64,000 nucleotides of DNA from Hymenopellis radicata (taxonomy: Eukaryota; Basidiomycota; Agaricomycetes; Agaricales; Physalacriaceae): the NCBI GenBank assembly GCA_015501595.1, contig JADNRX010000001.1, positions 434,001-498,000 on the forward strand, read 5' to 3'. Both the position numbers and the translations under genes were made by a program. Below the pieces are notes generated by a model. That model was not told where the DNA came from. It saw only the letters and a list, made by a program, of their open reading frames with translations, and did not search any database. Positions 46,367-57,311 of the stretch are shown here, piece after piece; position 1 is the stretch's first letter; the number at the start of each line of letters is the position of its first letter.

Positions 46367-47570
46367 ATGCGCTACGCCGTTCTTGTGACTGGCCCCGCGG
46401 GCGCTGGTAAATCGACGTTCTCGCGGTCGTTCATGACCCATCTCAACATGTCCAAGCGCACCGGCCATCTCGTCAATCTGGATCCCGCCGCGTCGTCAGG
46501 GAGCTTCGAGTACGAACCGGTCATCGATATCAAGGACCTGATTAGTGTTGAGGATGTCATGAACGAGTATAACTATGGTCCTAATGGTGGTCTCGTCTAC
46601 TGCTTCGAGTGAGTGAGTGCGCCGAGCCTTGGCTGGCCGGATCCGTATTGAAGGGCGGTTAGATATCTCCTCGAAAACATGGACTGGCTTGAAGAGGAAC
46701 TCGGTGGCTACGACGACGACTATCTTATCATTGATTGCCCCGGTAAGCTTTCCCAGTTCAAATGTCAAGCTAGACGCTGACACTGGAATAGGTCAAATTG
46801 AACTGTACACCCATCATCCATTCCTTCCTTCACTAGTCCAGAATCTCCAACGGATGGGCATACGGACATGTGCGGTCTACCTAATTGAATCTCAGTTCAT
46901 GGAAGACAAGTACAAGTTCTTTAGGTCAGTTGATATCCATTCAATGCAACAATGTACTCATTCATTTGTAGCGGTGTCCTTTCTGCTATGTCTGCGATGG
47001 TGAATCTGGAGATTCCTTGGATAAATATCATGTCCAAAATGGACCTGGTCACGTCCAACGCTGAGGACCCGTCAGGTGGCGCGCGTAATGGCCTTCGAGG
47101 TCGTCGTAATATTGCCAGGTGAGCACGGTCTCTCCCAAATGAAAGCTTAATGCGGTCTTCCGTTTCATTACATCCGTCAGCTAACTCTGTTGACAGATAC
47201 TTGGATCCTGATCCCCTTCTACTCTCCTTTGCTCATGGGGACGACAGGCCCGCGCCTAACCCAAGATTTCACGCATTGAATCAAGCCATTGTCCATTTGG
47301 TAATCATTTCATCGCGTCTTTTCCACTCTGCTTCACTGACATGAGTGCTTTAGATAGAAGACCATCCACTTGTATCATTCCTTCCCTTGGATCTGACGTC
47401 GCCAGATTCTTTGGAGACAGTGATAAGCCATATAGACTATACTATGCAGTATGGAGAAGATGAGGAGCCGAAAGAGGTGAGCGTCTACTGGTCACGGCAC
47501 CGCTTTAGTGGCGCTGACATTGGGCTAGCCTCATGACCTGGATGAGGGTGATTTCCAGGACCTCGAATGA
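46367..47570 (+). CDS. GPN3: GPN-loop GTPase 3
   Basis: Cytosolic GTPase that with GPN1 promotes assembly and nuclear import of RNA polymerase [22 protein letters not shown] holds the P-loop, [20 protein letters not shown] follows, and the family-defining Gly-Pro-Asn loop is in [70 protein letters not shown] and [18 protein letters not shown] identify GPN3 rather than GPN1 or GPN2. [20 protein letters not shown] and [20 protein letters not shown] lead to the end [14 protein letters not shown]. Introns of about 50 nt; full length. Confidence 0.95.
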
Positions 47571-47724
47571 AGAATGTGAGAAAGGGAACGGGTTCTGACT
47601 GGTCGTAGATTGATTGAAAAGGGCAATGTAAGCCCAAGAGATTGTCTTGTACTTGTAATGAAGGTGTATGTGGGAATGACGAGATGGTGCTTATGACCTA
47701 CTTTGTGATCGTATCCACTGATAC

Positions 47725-47730
47725 TATAAA
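47725..47730 (+). promoter_or_regulatory. TATA box of the small His-rich protein gene
   Basis: TATAAA, 50 bp upstream of the ATG at 47781. Confidence 0.5.
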
Positions 47731-47780
47731 GAGCGGATCATTTGTGCTTTGTTCCCTACCTACTTTGTTTCGCCTCGACC

Positions 47781-48315
47781 ATGAGCTACTACTATCCCTC
47801 CCAAGGCTCACATTCTCACCATGGGCATGGCTACCAAGGCTCGCAGATGGCCTACGGCCAGGCGCCGTACGCCGCGACTGGTTATCCCGACAATGGAGTC
47901 GTATATGTTCCGACTCATAGCAGTGGCAGCCGCCACCGCCGACACCGATATCATTCGTCGTCGGGCTATACGACGACCGTTGCACCCCAAGTCGTCGCCC
48001 CGCAAGTTATCACTGTCCCGGTATGTCGCCTTTAGACTCTTATCTTAGCCTACTTAGGCCTTGTAGTCGAGCCATGGTCACCGTTCGCGGCGCCATCACC
48101 ATTCATCTTCCAATCATCACCATTCGTCTCACGGATTAACGCTGGGAGAGCGAATTGCACGCTTCTTCGGGTTCGGCCATTCGAGTAGGCACTATAAATA
48201 TGGCTCGCGAAATGAATCATGGGGGTTCCTCGGGCGCGGTCGTCGTCGTCGATATCGCGACGCGTATACTGGCCAGGAGGTCGATCGCAAAGGTCGTCCT
48301 GTTATTAGGGTGTAA
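47781..48315 (+). CDS. Small His/Tyr/Arg-rich protein, function unknown
   Basis: Two exons joined by an intron with donor GTATGT near 48021 and acceptor TTGTAG near 48067. MSYYYPSQGSHSHHGHGYQG starts a Tyr/Gly/Gln/His-rich low-complexity region, then SRHRRHRYHSSSGYTTTVAP. The second exon has HHHSSSNHHHSSHGL followed by a defined C-terminal module, LTLGERIARFFGFG, then GRGRRRRYRDAYTGQEVDRK and GRPVIRV. I recall similar C-terminal modules (ERI-RFFGF...G-EVD--GRPI) in other small agaricomycete proteins, none with a known role. The TATA promoter suggests regulated expression. Confidence 0.75.
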
Positions 48316-48538
48316 TCCGCGGAGGAAATGGAATCAAAAAATGACAAGACTGTTTATGAAGTAACGTTGTACGGTCGTATATGTAGCTACGCCAATGTCG
48401 TATCGATGTATTATCATGATTTCACGTTGAAAGAGCTGTAGCCTTGTCTTCCTTTGTTACTTACTGCCTTTAACGTAGTCATAGCTTCGGGAACGATCAG
48501 GCACGTGGTTACAAAAAAGCGGCTCTGCTCCTGCAATC

Positions 48539-51215
48539 ATGGCCCGATTCCGCGCCTACTCCAGCGACGAGTCCGACGACGACGACCAGCCTCAGGATGA
48601 CAACGTCTCCGAGGAGAATCCCTTTGACGCCGATGCTGACATGGAAGACGAGGCAGAGCAGGAGTCGAGTGAAGACTCAGACCATGAAGAGGACCAGGAG
48701 CACTCGGACATGCATCAAGACGAGCTCATGCCACTCCGAAACAAGACCGCTCTCGTCGAGGACGATGGCGGTGACTACGATCTCGTTACGCCACAGCGTG
48801 AGCCCAGTCTGCCTCCACAGATGGGCGCCGCCTTGGACGCGCAGAGGATACGGGTCATGCAGACTTCCCTATTCCGCATGCCAGAAGAAGCTGAAAACAT
48901 GCGCGCAATGATGAATATGCCAGAGCAGCGCTCTTTACGCGTTCTTCACCCAAATCTGAACCGGAAACACAGTCGCGACTCGGAAGGTGATGGCATGCGA
49001 GTAGATGCGAGAGAGGTCCGTGATCTGGTCTACAGCGTCTGGTCTGACCTGACTTTCTTTTAGCGCGCATCCTTTGCGCATGACATTGGTCCACCAGCAT
49101 ACCGCCGTCACGAAAGTATGCTCGCGTTTCAACTACTTCGTCTGTCTTCAAAGGTCACGACGAGGTCTCTGTGGATGCCGGACTCTCGTTCGGACGGTCG
49201 TTCCGCGTTGGCTGGGGCCCTGGAGGTATAATAGCACACCTAGGTGCACTCACTGCCCCGTCAAACAAGTCGTGCGTTTCCTTTCTACCCTTCAGCTTCT
49301 ACTCAAAATTAATGTGGCGTCAGGGCAACATCATCAAACTCCTCCATCATCAACCTCACCTCTGCACCAATATACTCCGACGAAAAGCCCCGTGACCTTT
49401 CCATAAAGCTTCTCCAGCACCATCTCTCACATTCACCCATCTCTCCGGACCAAGATGATGTTCCATTCTCCTCACCTTCCCCCCTCCAACTCAATTTTGG
49501 TTCATTCGCCTCCTTGTTCCCAACCACGGACCACTCTTACGAAGCGACCCTCTTCCGCCTTGGTCACGCTCTATTCGATCCCATAAATACCCGGCTAGGA
49601 CCAGAGATAACCGTCGATATAAAGAATTGCGTCTCTTCCTTGGCACGAAAAGCAGCCTTCTCTGCATGGCTGGAGCACTCCGTGTCACCTACTGTCGAGT
49701 CTCTTCTACGAGACGCGAACGCAACCCCCACCGAAAGAGTATGGTTGCTTCTCACCGGAAATCAAGTCGAACGAGCGTGCGAAGCTGCGATGGATGGTGG
49801 ATACATGAAGCTTGCAACCCTCATTGCGCAGGCCGGTGGAGATCTCGATTTCCGGGAAGACATAAAATCCCAAATAGAAGTCTGGAGAAACGACAAGGTC
49901 GACGTACACATTGACAAGTACATCCGGCGAATATACAACATTCTTGCGGGTGAAAAAGTCGACGAAGGGATTGACGACTGGAAGAGAGCATTTGGCATGC
50001 ACCTCTGGTTCGCCGAGACTCTCGACACTCCACTTGGGGAGGTCTTTGCCCGTTTCTCCCACCCGGGCGCAGAAGGGGATGGCCAGTTTGCACTCTTGCG
50101 CCTCTTTGCTGACCCGGCGTGGTCATTAACGCGCATGCTCAAGCCCTCAGGCAAGTTGGACTACACTTTGGCGTGGCACCTCTACATCATCATCTCCCGC
50201 GTTATCGGCGTCAGAGACTTTGCTGATCGGAGGAGCCATACGGCGAAGAGGAGGACGAGGTGGAGGGTCACAGTCCAACTGCGGATCTCTTGACGAGTAT
50301 GTACTCGCTGCAGCTTGAGCAGCTCGGTCTAATACAAGAGGCTGTTTTTGTTCTTCTACATCTCGAGAGCTCAGCTGGCCGGTTAAAGGCCGTTAAAGAT
50401 CTCTTAGCTCGCTCTGCTCCTCTCTTTGACGACTGGATAATACGCGGCTTGGTCGGTAGCCTTAAGCTTCCGATGGCTTGGGTTAATGAAGCGCAGGTCG
50501 GTGTGCTTTTATTTTCGAGTTCCCTCAAGAGTTTTGACGTTTTTTTCGTCCAGGCCATTCACGCGTTGTCTCTTTCTCGACCTTTCGACGCGTATAAACT
50601 TTACCTTGACGCGCGCATGTGGGCACCTGCGCATGACATTGCTGTTCGCGAGTTAGCGCCGGAAGCCGTTATAAGGTACGCTTCCAGTTGCATTAGTCAA
50701 TAAGCTGGCGCTAAGATCCTTCCGCAGACGAGATATCAACACTCTCAAAGAACTCTTCGCTCGATTCCCTGCACACGAGCGCGTCGAGGGCTGGAGCATT
50801 CGTGGAAAGGTATGTCTCTTCACCTCGATGATTATCTCGCAGTTAACATTGTCGTCAGTTATTCGTGGACTACGCAGAGCTGTTCAGCAAACTCTCGGAA
50901 GAGAAGAGTCCGGAAGAAACGGACAACGTCACGCGTGCAGCGAATAGATTAATATCGCTGCTTCCGGATGTCGTCTACGACGCGGTCGCGCTGGACGAGA
51001 TGTTGCGGGAGCTGGTCAAGGTCGTCGACAAAGGCCGATTGGTGGCGTCGAAAGGACTTGCTTTGGTATGTTCTGTCTCGTCGTCAACTCTTTCCTGGCT
51101 CATGGGTCTTCTTTAGGCTGCGCCACAACTGGCATACGTCGATGGGCCTACGCGCATATCACATTTACGTGCAGTGGGCGTGAAGAGGTTCTTAAAGACG
51201 GTTCAAGTGAATTAG
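48539..51215 (+). CDS. NUP96: Nuclear pore protein Nup96/Nup145C, stand-alone
   Basis: Scaffold subunit of the nuclear-pore Y complex. The acidic start MARFRAYSSDESDDDD, then PLRNKTALVEDDGGDYDLVT and IRVMQTSLFRMPEE, is followed by VDAGLSFGRSFRVGWGPGG, the conserved entry of Nup96. The alpha-solenoid domain includes LFRLGHALFDPINTRLGPEI, RKAAFSAWLEHSVSPTVESL, RVWLLLTGNQVERACEAAMD, LIAQAGGDLDFREDIKSQIE, GIDDWKRAFGMHLWFAETLD and TLAWHLYIIISRVIG. It ends FLKTVQVN at 51213. No Nup98 FG or autoproteolytic domain precedes it, so the protein is not made by cleavage of a Nup98-96 precursor as in animals and S. pombe. Several short introns. Confidence 0.92.
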
Positions 51216-51378
51216 GTCACTCTCGTTCTTTATGGTCGTAACTGCTATCACTACTGCTGAGTGTACTTGATTGTGTTCATTGTTATCTGTTATTGTACAT
51301 CGGATATGTTTACTAGTGTACGTTTCCCCTTCAAGGCAGCTCCCGTTTAGTTGTATTGTGACGTAGGATGCAGAAAAA

Positions 51379-53684
51379 TCACTCAAAGTACCACCAGTCA
51401 AACGGTCCACGATGGCCATGGGTATAAAGTTTCCCGTCATGTCGCTCCGCCTCTTCTTTGGGCTGACTGTCGACGGTGTGCGTCTCACTTGCTCCGTTGG
51501 TCACTACAAGTTTCCCGTGATGTCCCTCCTCTTCTTTGGGATGACTGTCGACGCTGTCCGTCTGGGATGGAGCACTTGCTCCGTTGGTTACTACAGCCAT
51601 CCCCAAGTTATACGCACAGTCTTTCATCCAGCTCACCGCGAATTCTGAGCTCTTTTTGACCGCCTAGTGGTCAGGTCAGAAACTCATAACAAAGGATATA
51701 GAGTACTTACATCACTCAGACTGGTCCCAGCTGCACGTTGCACTCGAAGATCTGTAACAACCACCCAAACATACACAGGCGGACCCATCCCCGACTCCGA
51801 AGGGCACGAAATAGCGAGCCAATGCTCGCCGGCTGCCATCTTGACTTGCTCGTGATTCACCCGGCTCTTCTGCGGGAGCGCCTTCGCGTCCTTGAACTCA
51901 AGTTTTGCGCGCCCATCGGTGTAGAAATCAACTGCGAGATCCAGGCGGCCGCCCCCACCGTAATACTGGCGTACCTCCTCCAGGTGCTCGCGGAGGAACT
52001 TTTGGGTGAGAAAATGGATAAAGTCGGTTTCTCGTGGCGCTGTCCGATATAGTGATAAGTTGAAAAACAAGGGACCACATCGTGCGGCAAGATGCTCACA
52101 TGGTACGGACTTGAAGCTTTCTTGGCAGACAAGCCGATGTTGCTCCCAATCTTGTCGTTGGCAGTCAACATCGCAGTAGCGCGCGCGCAGACAATTGGAG
52201 CATCTGCGGAAGGATCCACGAGTGTTGGAGGAGTTTTCTGCGTCGACATTTCCTTTGGAGCACTGATGAAAAAGTGAGTCGACTGCCTGCATCGAGGAGA
52301 AGTGCATACATACCAGGCTATTATTGCACGTATACGTATGTCGGCGGAAGTCATGCTGTTCGTGAAGCTTTTCGTCCAGAAGATTCATAAATTGTGCAAA
52401 CTGTGGGCGCGGGAGGTGCGGCGGGAGTACGAGAGCTCCCGCGCGGTGTCGCTTCAATGTGTGCCTGGCGCCGGAGCACGCCGAGATGAATTTGGGATGA
52501 ACAAGGCATCTCTGCATATACTGCAGTGTTTGGCCGACCAAGTAGCCGACTGTGATCACGCGCGACGGAGGTAGTCGCTCGGTCAGTGGCGTCAACTCAT
52601 CCCCCTTCAAAATCCATTCCGAATGTAACATGACTTTCAGTGCGTTCGCCTGCAGAGCTTCTATGGCTGTTTGCAGTCCGAGAGAGATCCTAGCAGTATG
52701 GACAATCTTCCAGCCCATGTAGGAAGCTGTGATGGCAGTAGGATGACACTCTCCGAGATTCCTGAGCAGCGCAATGCGATAAAGAAGCTTCATGACCCAA
52801 TAAACGACCCGCCTGCGGTATACCAAGATGGCCACGTTTCGTAGAGTGCTCATCTCCGAGTCCCCGAGATGCAAAAGGGCGTGAAAGAGGATGTAAATGG
52901 AATCCAACACCCTATGTGATCTCAACCCTGCGGTATGCGGATCCCAATTTGTAACAGTAGTCGCTACCGACGATACGAAGCCGCGCGCGATGGATGAGGA
53001 ATACTCTTTGATAATTTCTTCATAGTCCTCGGAACAAGTGACCAAGCCCTGTCCAGGCCGCGTCAAAAAGATGGTCAAAAGCCCAAAGATATCTGCAGTC
53101 ACGCAGTGATCAGGATGAGGATCAGAGGAGGCCACCAGAAAAGTTTTGATACTCGAGGCCAAGAGCGGGCGAGAGGAATGCAGTAGTCTTTCCCCATCTG
53201 GGCTGTTTAAAGTTTTCATCGAATTGAGAAACTGTGCCGTAAGATCCAACATGGAGAATTGGCCAAGAGGGGCGCTGGGATAGATCCTGCTGCGCAATTC
53301 CACGCCCGATGTGGAAGCCTCTAGGACGAGGACAAACCAGCGCGTCAAGGCGGGCCATACGTCTGCAAGCAGACGAATCATCGCGGCTTTATCCGCGGCG
53401 CTGAATTGGATGGGCGGGCCCTTTTGGCTCATTGCCAGGACCAAGAGGGTGAGGGAGCAATCAAAGCCAGTCAAGTGTGTGGAGTGGTACCACGATGCAG
53501 GGTCGGCTTCGTCGAAACTTGGGGCATTGGCTATCCTTAATTGGTGGCGCAAGAGGGGTGCAATTCGCGGAACTTGGCCTGAGACTCGGAGGGCGTGTGT
53601 TGTAGATAGAAAGTTAAGCGCCCTGCGCATTGCTGCATGGCTATGACAGAGCCGCGTCGCGCGTTGGCCTGTGAGTTGGGACAT
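51379..53684 (-). CDS. MYND zinc-finger protein
   Basis: A 666-codon open frame plus one 3' exon. The first two thirds are helical with no family I recognise, typical of agaricomycete MYND proteins (MIRLLADVWPALTRWFVLVL, VLDSIYILFHALLHLGDSEM). The finger is CSNC-x5-YC-x3-C-x7-H-x3-C at CSNCLRARYCDVDCQRQDWE then QHRLVC; its first cysteine pair becomes CNNSLC if the 51-nt, in-frame intron at 52262-52312 (GTATGT..CATCAG) is removed. Another intron after GTSLSD leads to AVKKSSEFAVSWMKDCAYNL and a C-terminal tail with a duplicated unit. The role is probably protein-protein interaction or regulation. The start at 53684 is the first ATG; MRRALNFLS downstream is possible. Confidence 0.8.
51427..51594 (-). 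repeat. Two-unit tandem repeat in the MYND protein C-terminus
   Basis: Units of 81 bp (51427-51507) and 87 bp (51508-51594) encode VVTNGAS..(T/S)VDS(Q/H)PKEE..(H)(D/H)GKL twice. Nearly identical ends with a variable middle point to a recent duplication and a six-base indel. Confidence 0.85.
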
Positions 53685-54119
53685 GAATAATCGCTCTGCG
53701 TGATGAATACTAATGAATCACCTTGAAATGCTCCCATTCCAGGTCGACTCCCTGTCGAGACATCGTTCAATGTTGAGGGTTATAAGCCTACGTGATGTAA
53801 GAGCGACGCTGCGAGCGTTATTTTGCTCTACAGACCTTGAAAGTATAGTCTTGTGGATGTATGGGAAGAATGCGAGAGTCAGGAAGAGTCTGTGTCTCAG
53901 CGCAGTGATTGAGAAATCACGCGACATATAAATTGAACGCCCATGACGAGAGACTGTGTGAATGCGTGTCCCATCTTGCAGGTTCGCAGTACTTAGAGTA
54001 ACTCAGAGTAGTGTAGAAACCGATCATTCGGGCGAGTCTTCGCGCTATTCTCTTTTGGGAAAGTCGGAAATCACATCTAAAGTAGTCTATAGGGAAGCGC
54101 GCTGCAAGAAATTGTACAG
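53685..54119. other. Upstream region of the MYND gene
   Basis: 435 bp without a supported gene. A 69-codon minus frame at 53718-53927 could be a 5' exon but lacks a convincing splice partner. Confidence 0.35.
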
Positions 54120-54633
54120 TGGACGACTTCCCGTAACATTTAGAAAGCTAGATTATCTTCTAAATGTCAGATGATTGGAACTCCGCAATTTAGGAAACAG
54201 ACATGCAAACCGTAAGCCAATCTAGAAAAGATAGTAATTCGACACGATAAACCTCCTGCCGCGCTGCCGACATCTTAATCCCTTAAGGAAATCTCGAAAA
54301 CAGCTCGAAAACGACGCGTTCTTGACTCGGAGGTAGGTTGCTTGTCAAGGATGCCTTTGGCCATGAATTTGAGCTCACGGTGTGAAGGGAATGTAAGAAG
54401 TGACACACCACTGTGTGTGCCGTGCTTTCGGGGCACTAACGACAACATCTAGAAAGTAAGTTTTACTCTGGCAGAGGGGGTAGGGGGTGTCTCCAGACTA
54501 TAATCTGAAAGCAGCCCACCGCGATAGATTTGGCGCAGGGAAGCCTGGTACCCTGGCGCCGGGCTCGGCAGATTGCCTCTTTTGGCGTTTAGAAAATAAT
54601 CTACGTTTCTAAATGGTTACGGGAAGTCGTCCA
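54120..54633. repeat. 514-bp region bounded by 45-bp inverted repeats
   Basis: The left arm 54120-54164 starts TGGACGACTTCCCGTAAC and continues ATTTAGAAAG..; the right arm 54588-54633 is its inverse complement with one inserted base and about six mismatches. Inside each arm ATTTAGAA..TTCTAAAT forms its own 8-bp hairpin stem. Outside the arms similarity continues weakly (TGTA-A). No clear target duplication. The interior has no coding frame. It is probably another MITE-type element. Confidence 0.65.
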
Positions 54634-54738
54634 GTTCTACATACAGTCTATACCGTCTACGCGGCAAACAATCAGTATACAGGCACATTATAAGTACAAC
54701 AACCAAAGTTCAGACGAGAATCAAAATCTGTTGAATAA

Positions 54739-55531
54739 TCACGGAACCAAGGCTTCTTCTTGCCATTGGCCGCTCTCGTCCTTCCAAAACCTGGCTCTTC
54801 TGTTTGGGATCGGAGCCAGCTCGACATAGTCAACGTCTATCGGATCCACGACTACCAACGCAAAGTTGCTCAACGCCAGCTCCCAAAGTCTTTTGCTCTC
54901 TTCGCTATCGAAGATTCCGTTCTGGTCAGGCTCTTTGAGCTTGACGGGCCACTTGTTCGCCTCTTCCTCGCCGCCAACTAGCGGCGTGCCTGGGACTGGT
55001 CTTACCCAGGACGCTTTCATAACGGGGGACATGCCTCTGAAGACCTCGTTCCTCTTCTTCTCCCAGTCAAAGCCTTCCTTGTTCAATGAGCAGATACCAC
55101 TGTTTTCGAGAGCTGATTTCGTGGAATGGAGAAAGTGTTTGTAGAGTCCGTTGGTCGGTGCCGGAATGACGCTGGCAAGGCCGCCAATCCGAAATTGTTC
55201 TTTAGTGCCTTCAATCCACCAAGCCAGCTGGACGTGGGGGTTGGAGATAATCTGAGAGGTCTTCGGGGTGCGACTGTCCGTAGTCATTATCAAGAGAGGT
55301 AAATTGGGGTCGTTGGATGGGTGGGTAAAGCCTCTGAAGACGAGAGAACGGACATGGGGAATGGGAGTAGTGGGATCTATAGACGCGAACTGGAGGACTG
55401 TTAATATTTGATTAACATGGGTTGATTATTTGGTACTACAAGTACTTTCAGAGCTGGAGAGACATACTGGTGGCTTTTTCGTGTTCTGCGAGGGCAGTGG
55501 CAATGCACCGCTGCCAGCGAGGAGCGGTCAT
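54739..55531 (-). CDS. Pyridoxamine 5'-phosphate oxidase-like FMN-binding protein (Alr4036 type)
   Basis: Two exons. MTAPRWQRCIATALAEHEKA then, after an intron, LQFASIDPTTPIPHVRSLVF, RGFTHPSNDPNLPLLIMTTD, SRTPKTSQIISNPHVQLAWW and GTKEQFRIGG form the split-barrel FMN-binding domain. RGMSPVMKASWVRPVPGTPL, FALVVVDPIDVDYVELAPIP and RRARFWKDESGQWQEEALVP are the C-terminal part of the Pyridox_oxase_2 family. About 245 aa, normal length. The family is FMN-dependent by homology, but its substrate in fungi is not established and it is distinct from the vitamin B6 enzyme Pdx3. The 5' exon was found by splicing from acceptor TTAACAG back to donor GTATGT. Confidence 0.85.
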
Positions 55532-55873
55532 GGGTGTAGCAACTCAAGGTTATACTCGCGCGACCTGACTATGACGACGCTACTACGCGGTGATCGGGCC
55601 GACCTCCGATCAGAGGTTTACCCCGCTCAAGTCCTTGCTCAAGCCCGCCCCCGTCTTGCCTTTGACCACGCTCCCTTCAACGCCCAAGGGCTGTTTCGAC
55701 GCTTTTTTCTTTCTTCTCTGTCTCTTTATAGAGGAATTTTACCATTATTTATCGGAAAACAGAGGAGTCACATCTAGCAAAGTATGTGGCACATCCCTTT
55801 TGGAACCGATACCACTGGCTGACTGGACTCAGCACTTCTAGGCAGCCGATCCATATCCTTTCTCTTCCCCATT

Positions 55874-57311
55874 ATGGCGTCTCGGGGCATAGAACTCAGT
55901 CGCATCCGAACAAACGGGCCATTTCATCCTCGGAACACGTCGTTCACGACCGAAGAACCAGGTCCACAGGACATATCCGATATATTCATACATTCCAATG
56001 CATCTGTCTATCCCCTCCCCGAGGACATGCAGGGTGGCCCAGAATGGAAACGCGACCTCTATTCCCTTCTTGAACAACCTACTTCCTCGTCCGGCGCCTT
56101 CTTGATCCACGCCCTCATGACATTTCTCATCGTTCTTTCCGCTCTCGTGACCGTTCTGGAGACGGTCCCAGCCTTCCATTCCATTTCCCCAAAGGTCTGG
56201 TTTGGGTTTGAAACCTCCCTGGTGGCTCTATTTACGATAGAGTATGTGGCGAGATGTCTGGCATGGAGTACTTCGTGGACCAACCTGTTCAAGTGGATGA
56301 TCTGTGAGTCGTTCAATGTCGGTAGAGCTATCTTTGGTTAACTAGTCATAGCATTTTTCGGCGTCATAGACATGCTATCAGTCTTACCGTACTATATCGA
56401 GTTGATGTTGCAGCAGGACACGGTGAGAATATCCCAACTTCGCCGCAGAAGACAGGACACTAATAGCAGCAGTAGAATACATTCTTCAGATTTTCGATCT
56501 TGAGGATGTTCAGACTTCTTCGCGTCTTTCGGCCTTTCCGTCACAATCACACCATCCTTCTGTAAATCACCATTTACAACTCTAGCTCCAATCCACATCT
56601 AACATTCTCTCTCAGTACTATCGAAGTCATGTATCTTTCAGTTCGACGATCGCGGCACGCACTTCTAGCTATCTGTTTCTTCGTGATCATGGTGTTAAGT
56701 GTGTTTAGTACCTTGCTGTGAGTGTCGTGTCATCACCATCCACGTCCTGTTGCTAACAGTCAATCAGATACTTCGCCGAGCGAGGAACTTGGGATACCAC
56801 ACTAGAGACCTTCATCAACTCTGACGGTGATCCGTCCCAGTTCGCCTCCATTCCTGCGGCTGCGTGGTTCGTTCTCGTTAGTGAGTCTTCAGCCTGTCGT
56901 CATAGGACCGGCCTAACGATGCCAGCTATTACGACTGTCGGTTATGGAGAAATCACGCCGCGTTCCTTCCTTGGGCGCCTTGTTACATTGCCGCTACTTA
57001 TATGCGGCCTTCTCCTCGTCGCGTTGCCTAGTTTCGTACTTGGACGCGAATTCAGCATTGTCTGGGAGAAAATGACCGAAAATCAAGGGATTCCCGAAGA
57101 TAACGACTTGGATTCCCCAACGGTGTCGAGATATCGCTCCGCCATTAGCTCAAAGGGGAGGGACCTCACCAATTTGAAGCTCGCCCAGAACCAGACGGAG
57201 TTAAGCAAGCAGATTGACGCATTGACCTCTGTGGTCGAGCTTCAAGGCAAGATGATTGAACGGTTACTGAACGTATTAGATAAAGGAAAGGAGAGAGACC
57301 AGGACCGATAG
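55874..57311 (+). CDS. Voltage-gated potassium channel (Kv-like, 6TM)
   Basis: A soluble N-terminus (MASRGIELSRIRTNGPFHPR) is followed by S1 HALMTFLIVLSALVTVLETV, S2 SLVALFTIEYVARCL, S3 FFGVIDMLSVLPYYIELML, and S4 FRFSILRMFRLLRVFRPFR with arginines at every third position. S4 emerges only if the intron ends at GCAGTAG near 56478. S5 is ALLAICFFVIMVLSVFSTLL, the pore AAAWFVLVTITTVGYGEITP contains the TVGYG filter, and S6 is LLICGLLLVALPSFVLGREF. A C-terminal coiled coil (LAQNQTELSKQIDALTSVVE) may assist tetramerisation. No T1 domain is seen. About 420 aa. The usual ascomycete K+ channel is the two-pore TOK type, so this animal-like layout is notable. Confidence 0.9.
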
